Assembly (NCBI RefSeq): GCF_020594515.1 | Contig: NZ_JAJCTH010000004.1 | Coordinates: 124,001 to 188,000, forward strand | DNA length: 64,000 nucleotides | Direction of reading: 5' to 3' | DNA from: Rhodoferax sp. U2-2l | GTDB taxonomy: Bacteria; Pseudomonadota; Gammaproteobacteria; Burkholderiales; Burkholderiaceae_C | Shown: positions 61,754-64,000 of the stretch, in pieces | How positions within the stretch are numbered: position 1 is the stretch's first letter | Layout: each line of letters begins with the position of its first letter | Notes under the pieces: model-generated | The model's input: only the letters and a program-made list of their open reading frames with translations | The model's database searches: none | What the model was told of the DNA's origin: nothing | Position numbers and translations under genes: made by a program

Positions 61754-62332
61754 ATGAACCGATCCCTCTGGCGTGACCACGTCTTGCCGTTCACCCTGTT
61801 GCTGAGCGTGTTGGCGCTGGCGTCCTGGTCCGGCGACTACCTGCTGCACCGCATGAACCTGGTGTGGGTGGGCCGTTACCTGGGCATTCTGGGCACGCTG
61901 CTGATCATCGTCTCGTTTTACTACTCGCTGCGCAAACGCAAGATCGTCACCAGCGGCAACCCGGTCACGCTGCTGCGGCTGCATGAGTTCAGCGCCTGGC
62001 TGGGCTCGCTAATGATCCTGATCCACGCCGGGGTGCACTTCAACGCCATCCTGCCCTGGCTGGCCACGGTGGCCATGAGTGTCAATGTGGTCAGCGGTCT
62101 GGTCGGGCGCTTGCTGCTCAAACGCGCCAAAGCCCACGTGCAAACCCAGCGCGAGCAGCTTCAGCAGCGCGGCCTGTCCGACCCCGAGGTGGAACAAGCC
62201 GTGTTCTGGGACGCGGTGGCGCTGTACGTCATGAACCAGTGGCGCAAGGTGCACATCCCGATCTACGTGGTGTTTTTGGTGATCGCGCTGGGGCACATCC
62301 TCAGCGTGTTCATGTTCTGGGGCTGGGCATGA
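61754..62332 (+). CDS. Small b-type cytochrome-like membrane protein
   Basis: A 192-residue inner-membrane protein with four to five spans. Paired histidines suited to haem b sit in RLHEFSAWLGSLMILIHAGV and near the C-terminus in KVHIPIYVVFLVIALGHILS; the pairs are 13-15 residues apart in spans, as in cytochrome b561/ferric-reductase-like proteins. No signal peptide. Starts immediately after the reductase stop and overlaps the cytochrome c start by 4 bases (ATGA). Likely passes electrons across the membrane between the reductase and the eight-haem cytochrome. The family assignment is by motif only. Confidence 0.75.
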   Translation: MNRSLWRDHVLPFTLLLSVLALASWSGDYLLHRMNLVWVGRYLGILGTLLIIVSFYYSLRKRKIVTSGNPVTLLRLHEFSAWLGSLMILIHAGVHFNAILPWLATVAMSVNVVSGLVGRLLLKRAKAHVQTQREQLQQRGLSDPEVEQAVFWDAVALYVMNQWRKVHIPIYVVFLVIALGHILSVFMFWGWA

Positions 62333-63093
62333 GCCGCCTCGTCAAACTCCTGCTGGCGGTCAACCTCGCCGTGCTGGGAGCGCTGACCTTCATTTACCCC
62401 AACCTGATGGTGGGGCCCGGCAAACTGATCCCCGGCCACCACGCCCTGGAAGGCGACTGTTTTGCCTGCCATGCCGCCTTCACCGGCGCCGATTCCGAGA
62501 AATGCGCCAGCTGCCACAAGCCGGTGGACATTGGCCGCCTGACCACCACCGGCGCGCCGGTTCTCAAGCCCAGCACCACTGCGGCGTTTCACCAGGACCT
62601 GACAAGCCAGGACTGCGTGGCCTGCCACAGTGACCACGCCGGGGTGAAACGTTTTGCCCGGCAGCGCCAGTTTGACCACAACCTGCTGAATCAAACCACC
62701 TTGGCGCAATGCCAGACCTGTCACCAAACACCGACCGACGCGCTGCACAAACAAGTCACCGACAACTGCCAGCAATGCCACTCACAGCAGAAATGGACGC
62801 CGGCGACCTTTGACCACGCCCAATATTTTGTGCTGGACAAGGACCACAACGCCACCTGTGCCACCTGCCATGAACGCAATGACTACAGCCGCTACACCTG
62901 CTACAGCTGCCACGAACACACGCCCGACAACATCCGCCGCGAGCACATCAAGGAGGGCATCCGTCAATACGACAACTGCGTGGAGTGCCATCGCAGCGGC
63001 AACAAGCATGACATCAAGGGTGGCCGTGACGGCGGCGAGCGCGGTGGCAAGCACAGTGGCAAGCGCCGCGGCGGTCATGATGACGATGATTGA
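62329..63093 (+). CDS. Eight-haem c-type cytochrome, periplasmic, membrane-anchored
   Basis: A 254-residue protein with an uncleaved or cleavable N-terminal hydrophobic segment (LVKLLLAVNLAVLGALTFIY) and eight CxxCH sites with first cysteines at 44, 59, 96, 128, 147, 177, 191 and 217. Extra histidines (FDHN, FDHAQYF, KDHN) are placed to be distal haem ligands. The C-terminal 30 residues are Gly/Lys/Arg/His-rich and then acidic (GGRDGGERGGKHSGKRRGG, DDDD). It resembles class III/cytochrome c7-like multihaem domains. ATG 62329 overlaps the preceding stop. Third gene of the electron-transfer operon, which ends at the terminator at 63142. Confidence 0.9.
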   Translation: MSRLVKLLLAVNLAVLGALTFIYPNLMVGPGKLIPGHHALEGDCFACHAAFTGADSEKCASCHKPVDIGRLTTTGAPVLKPSTTAAFHQDLTSQDCVACHSDHAGVKRFARQRQFDHNLLNQTTLAQCQTCHQTPTDALHKQVTDNCQQCHSQQKWTPATFDHAQYFVLDKDHNATCATCHERNDYSRYTCYSCHEHTPDNIRREHIKEGIRQYDNCVECHRSGNKHDIKGGRDGGERGGKHSGKRRGGHDDDD

Positions 63094-63141
63094 GGTCAAC
63101 GTGCTGGCATGGCCCGGCATGACAACCTGATCTTGCACGTC

Positions 63142-63180
63142 AAAAAGGCCTGCCAGACAAAGCCCGGCAGGCCCTTTTTG
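63142..63180. terminator. Bidirectional intrinsic terminator
   Basis: AAAAA-GGCCTGCC-(11-base loop)-GGCAGGCC-C-TTTTT: eight perfect pairs flanked by A5 on one side and T5 on the other. It ends the cytochrome operon on the plus strand and the DUF2892 gene on the minus strand. Confidence 0.9.
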
Positions 63181-63200
63181 AAACCAGATCTGGAAGAAAC

Positions 63201-63389
63201 CTATTTCTTGGCGCAGGTATTGATGCCCAGCAGCGGGTAAAGCGGGCAGAAGCTGATGAAGCCGGTGGCCAGGGGCACCACACCAATCCAGCCCCAGACA
63301 CCAATCGTGCCGGAGAGCGTCAGGCCGATCAGCACCAGACCCAGAACAATGCGCAGCATGCGGTCGATACCGCCAACGTTTGATTTCAT
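63201..63389 (-). CDS. DUF2892 small membrane protein (YgaP-like TM domain)
   Basis: A 62-residue protein with two spans (RMLRIVLGLVLIGLTLSG and IGVVPLATGFISFCPLYPLL). The N-terminal MKSNVGGIDRMLRI and the CPLYPLLGINTC end are the DUF2892 signature, with two conserved cysteines. Homologues form the membrane part of the rhodanese YgaP. The ATG at 63389 has AGGAGT upstream; the frame to 63575 is leader. Small stand-alone gene; the leader 63390-63590 shows no other gene. Confidence 0.88.
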   Translation of the reverse strand: MKSNVGGIDRMLRIVLGLVLIGLTLSGTIGVWGWIGVVPLATGFISFCPLYPLLGINTCAKK

Positions 63390-63592
63390 GACAACTCCTT
63401 GGTAAATAAACACTTCCCAGGGCAAGGACGATGTATCAATTACACGCGTGCGCCCTGCCAAACGTCTGTGACTCAGGTCACCCAGGGGATCCGCTTGCGG
63501 CGTGGAGCGTCGGGGTGGTATTTTTTGTTTGCTGCTGGTGATGCTGGATGGCTGGATTGCAGCGGTTGCGGTCATTCAATCACATCACCCAT

Positions 63593-64000
63593 TTAGGGTG
63601 ACACCTGGGTAGAAAATTCACTTTCAGAATTACTGTCAGAGCACTTACTCACATAACTGCACCAGATGTAAAAAGTCTGGTTGCTGGTATTCCTGGAGTT
63701 TTTATTCCCCTTGACGTTGATCGAAAGTTATTGATGCCTTTTATTAAATGGCTATTTGGACCTTTTCTACGCCGATGTTAGGGTGACAATTGCCATTAGT
63801 TCCATCGGATCGTCTTCGGCGTCAGCTGAAATCCGACGTTCGTCGGCGCAAACGAAACGACTAGCTGTGTCCCCAGAGAGGCCTAACTTCCGCGATGAAT
63901 GACGAACGAAGTGAGATAACTGCGCTAAAGCGCACAAGATGGCGAACCGCGATCTCAGCCCGAGCGGAGCGGTTCTCACAGCTTCTGGACAACAAAACAA
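63593..64000. other. Right-end region without a convincing gene, with an 11-bp direct repeat
   Basis: From about 63600 to 63770 the sequence is clearly AT-richer than the rest of the window. TTAGGGTGACA occurs twice in direct orientation (63593-63603 and 63778-63788), bracketing this AT-rich stretch. From 63780 the sequence is GC-richer again, with GTTAGG/CCTAAC and GCGC-TTTA-GCGC dyads. A minus-strand frame open from 64000 to 63767 (77 codons) is possible, but its composition does not look coding. It may be foreign DNA continuing past the window. Confidence 0.4.

Noticed and set aside
63777..63890. Integron attC site suggested by GTTAGG and GCCTAAC
   Set aside because: The core-like strings are in the wrong order, one lacks the GTTRRRY end, and no paired inner arms are visible.
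63767..64000. Partial minus-strand gene at the right edge
   Set aside because: The 77-codon frame has no family resemblance, contains several dyads and lies in sequence of uneven composition. Not supported as coding.

Overview
The window looks like a Comamonadaceae (Betaproteobacteria) chromosome, most plausibly Rhodoferax or a close relative. The reasons are the mix of a torECAD/torRST trimethylamine-N-oxide (TMAO) respiration locus, an anaerobic-type cobalamin operon, ChvE/GguAB-type sugar import, NnrU, DUF2788 and RdgC genes, and multihaem cytochromes, together with overall codon style. No rRNA, tRNA or CRISPR array was found.

Left part (1-7.5 kb): a visibly more GC-rich block. On the minus strand it holds a carbamoyl-transfer and carbamate kinase cluster (FdrA, DUF1116, carbamate kinase, DUF5058 membrane protein, cut membrane gene). 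A divergent LysR regulator and an MHS-type transporter lie on the plus strand. This is the architecture of the oxamate carbamoyltransferase/catabolic carbamate kinase system of allantoin degradation (E. coli allFGH/allK), but its substrate here is unproven. The block ends at a scrap heap of mobile DNA (7.57-9.83 kb): a 38-bp Tn3-family end, a decapitated resolvase, an IS3-family end and an hsdR gene truncated by that IS.

9.9-20.2 kb: a 12-gene minus-strand cobalamin operon (cbiM, cobM, cbiX, cbiC, cbiD, cobL, cobI, split cbiG, cobJ, 2Fe-2S ferredoxin, cobA), almost all genes overlapping, behind a clear cobalamin riboswitch. CbiX has an MxCxxC motif and a His-Glu tail coded by a slippage-prone hexanucleotide repeat. 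20.3-30.1 kb: torECAD (minus), torR (plus), torS (minus) and torT (plus), a complete TMAO sensing and respiration locus.

30.1-53.9 kb: a small lipoprotein, a thioesterase, a DUF1653 fusion protein and an unknown protein, then a large sugar region. This comprises araBDA plus a HAD phosphatase, chvE-gguAB with a Gfo/Idh-type dehydrogenase and galTK, a divergent GbpR-like LysR, an SDR, an aldose epimerase, a second sugar ABC importer (ytfQRT-yjfF type) and an aldo/keto reductase. The spacer between the epimerase and the second importer carries two large hairpins with a shared core but different self-complementary arms. This is the most unusual noncoding signal in the window.

53.9-64 kb: a diguanylate cyclase, NnrU, two small/membrane proteins, a Spy-like periplasmic protein, rdgC (with a palindromic repeat in its leader) and a cation-diffusion-facilitator gene. 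Divergent from the last is a three-gene electron-transfer operon (membrane ferredoxin-NAD(P)H reductase, b-type cytochrome, eight-haem cytochrome c). Two PmrA/QseB-like boxes lie in that divergent promoter. The last 400 bases are AT-richer, show no convincing gene and carry an 11-bp direct repeat.
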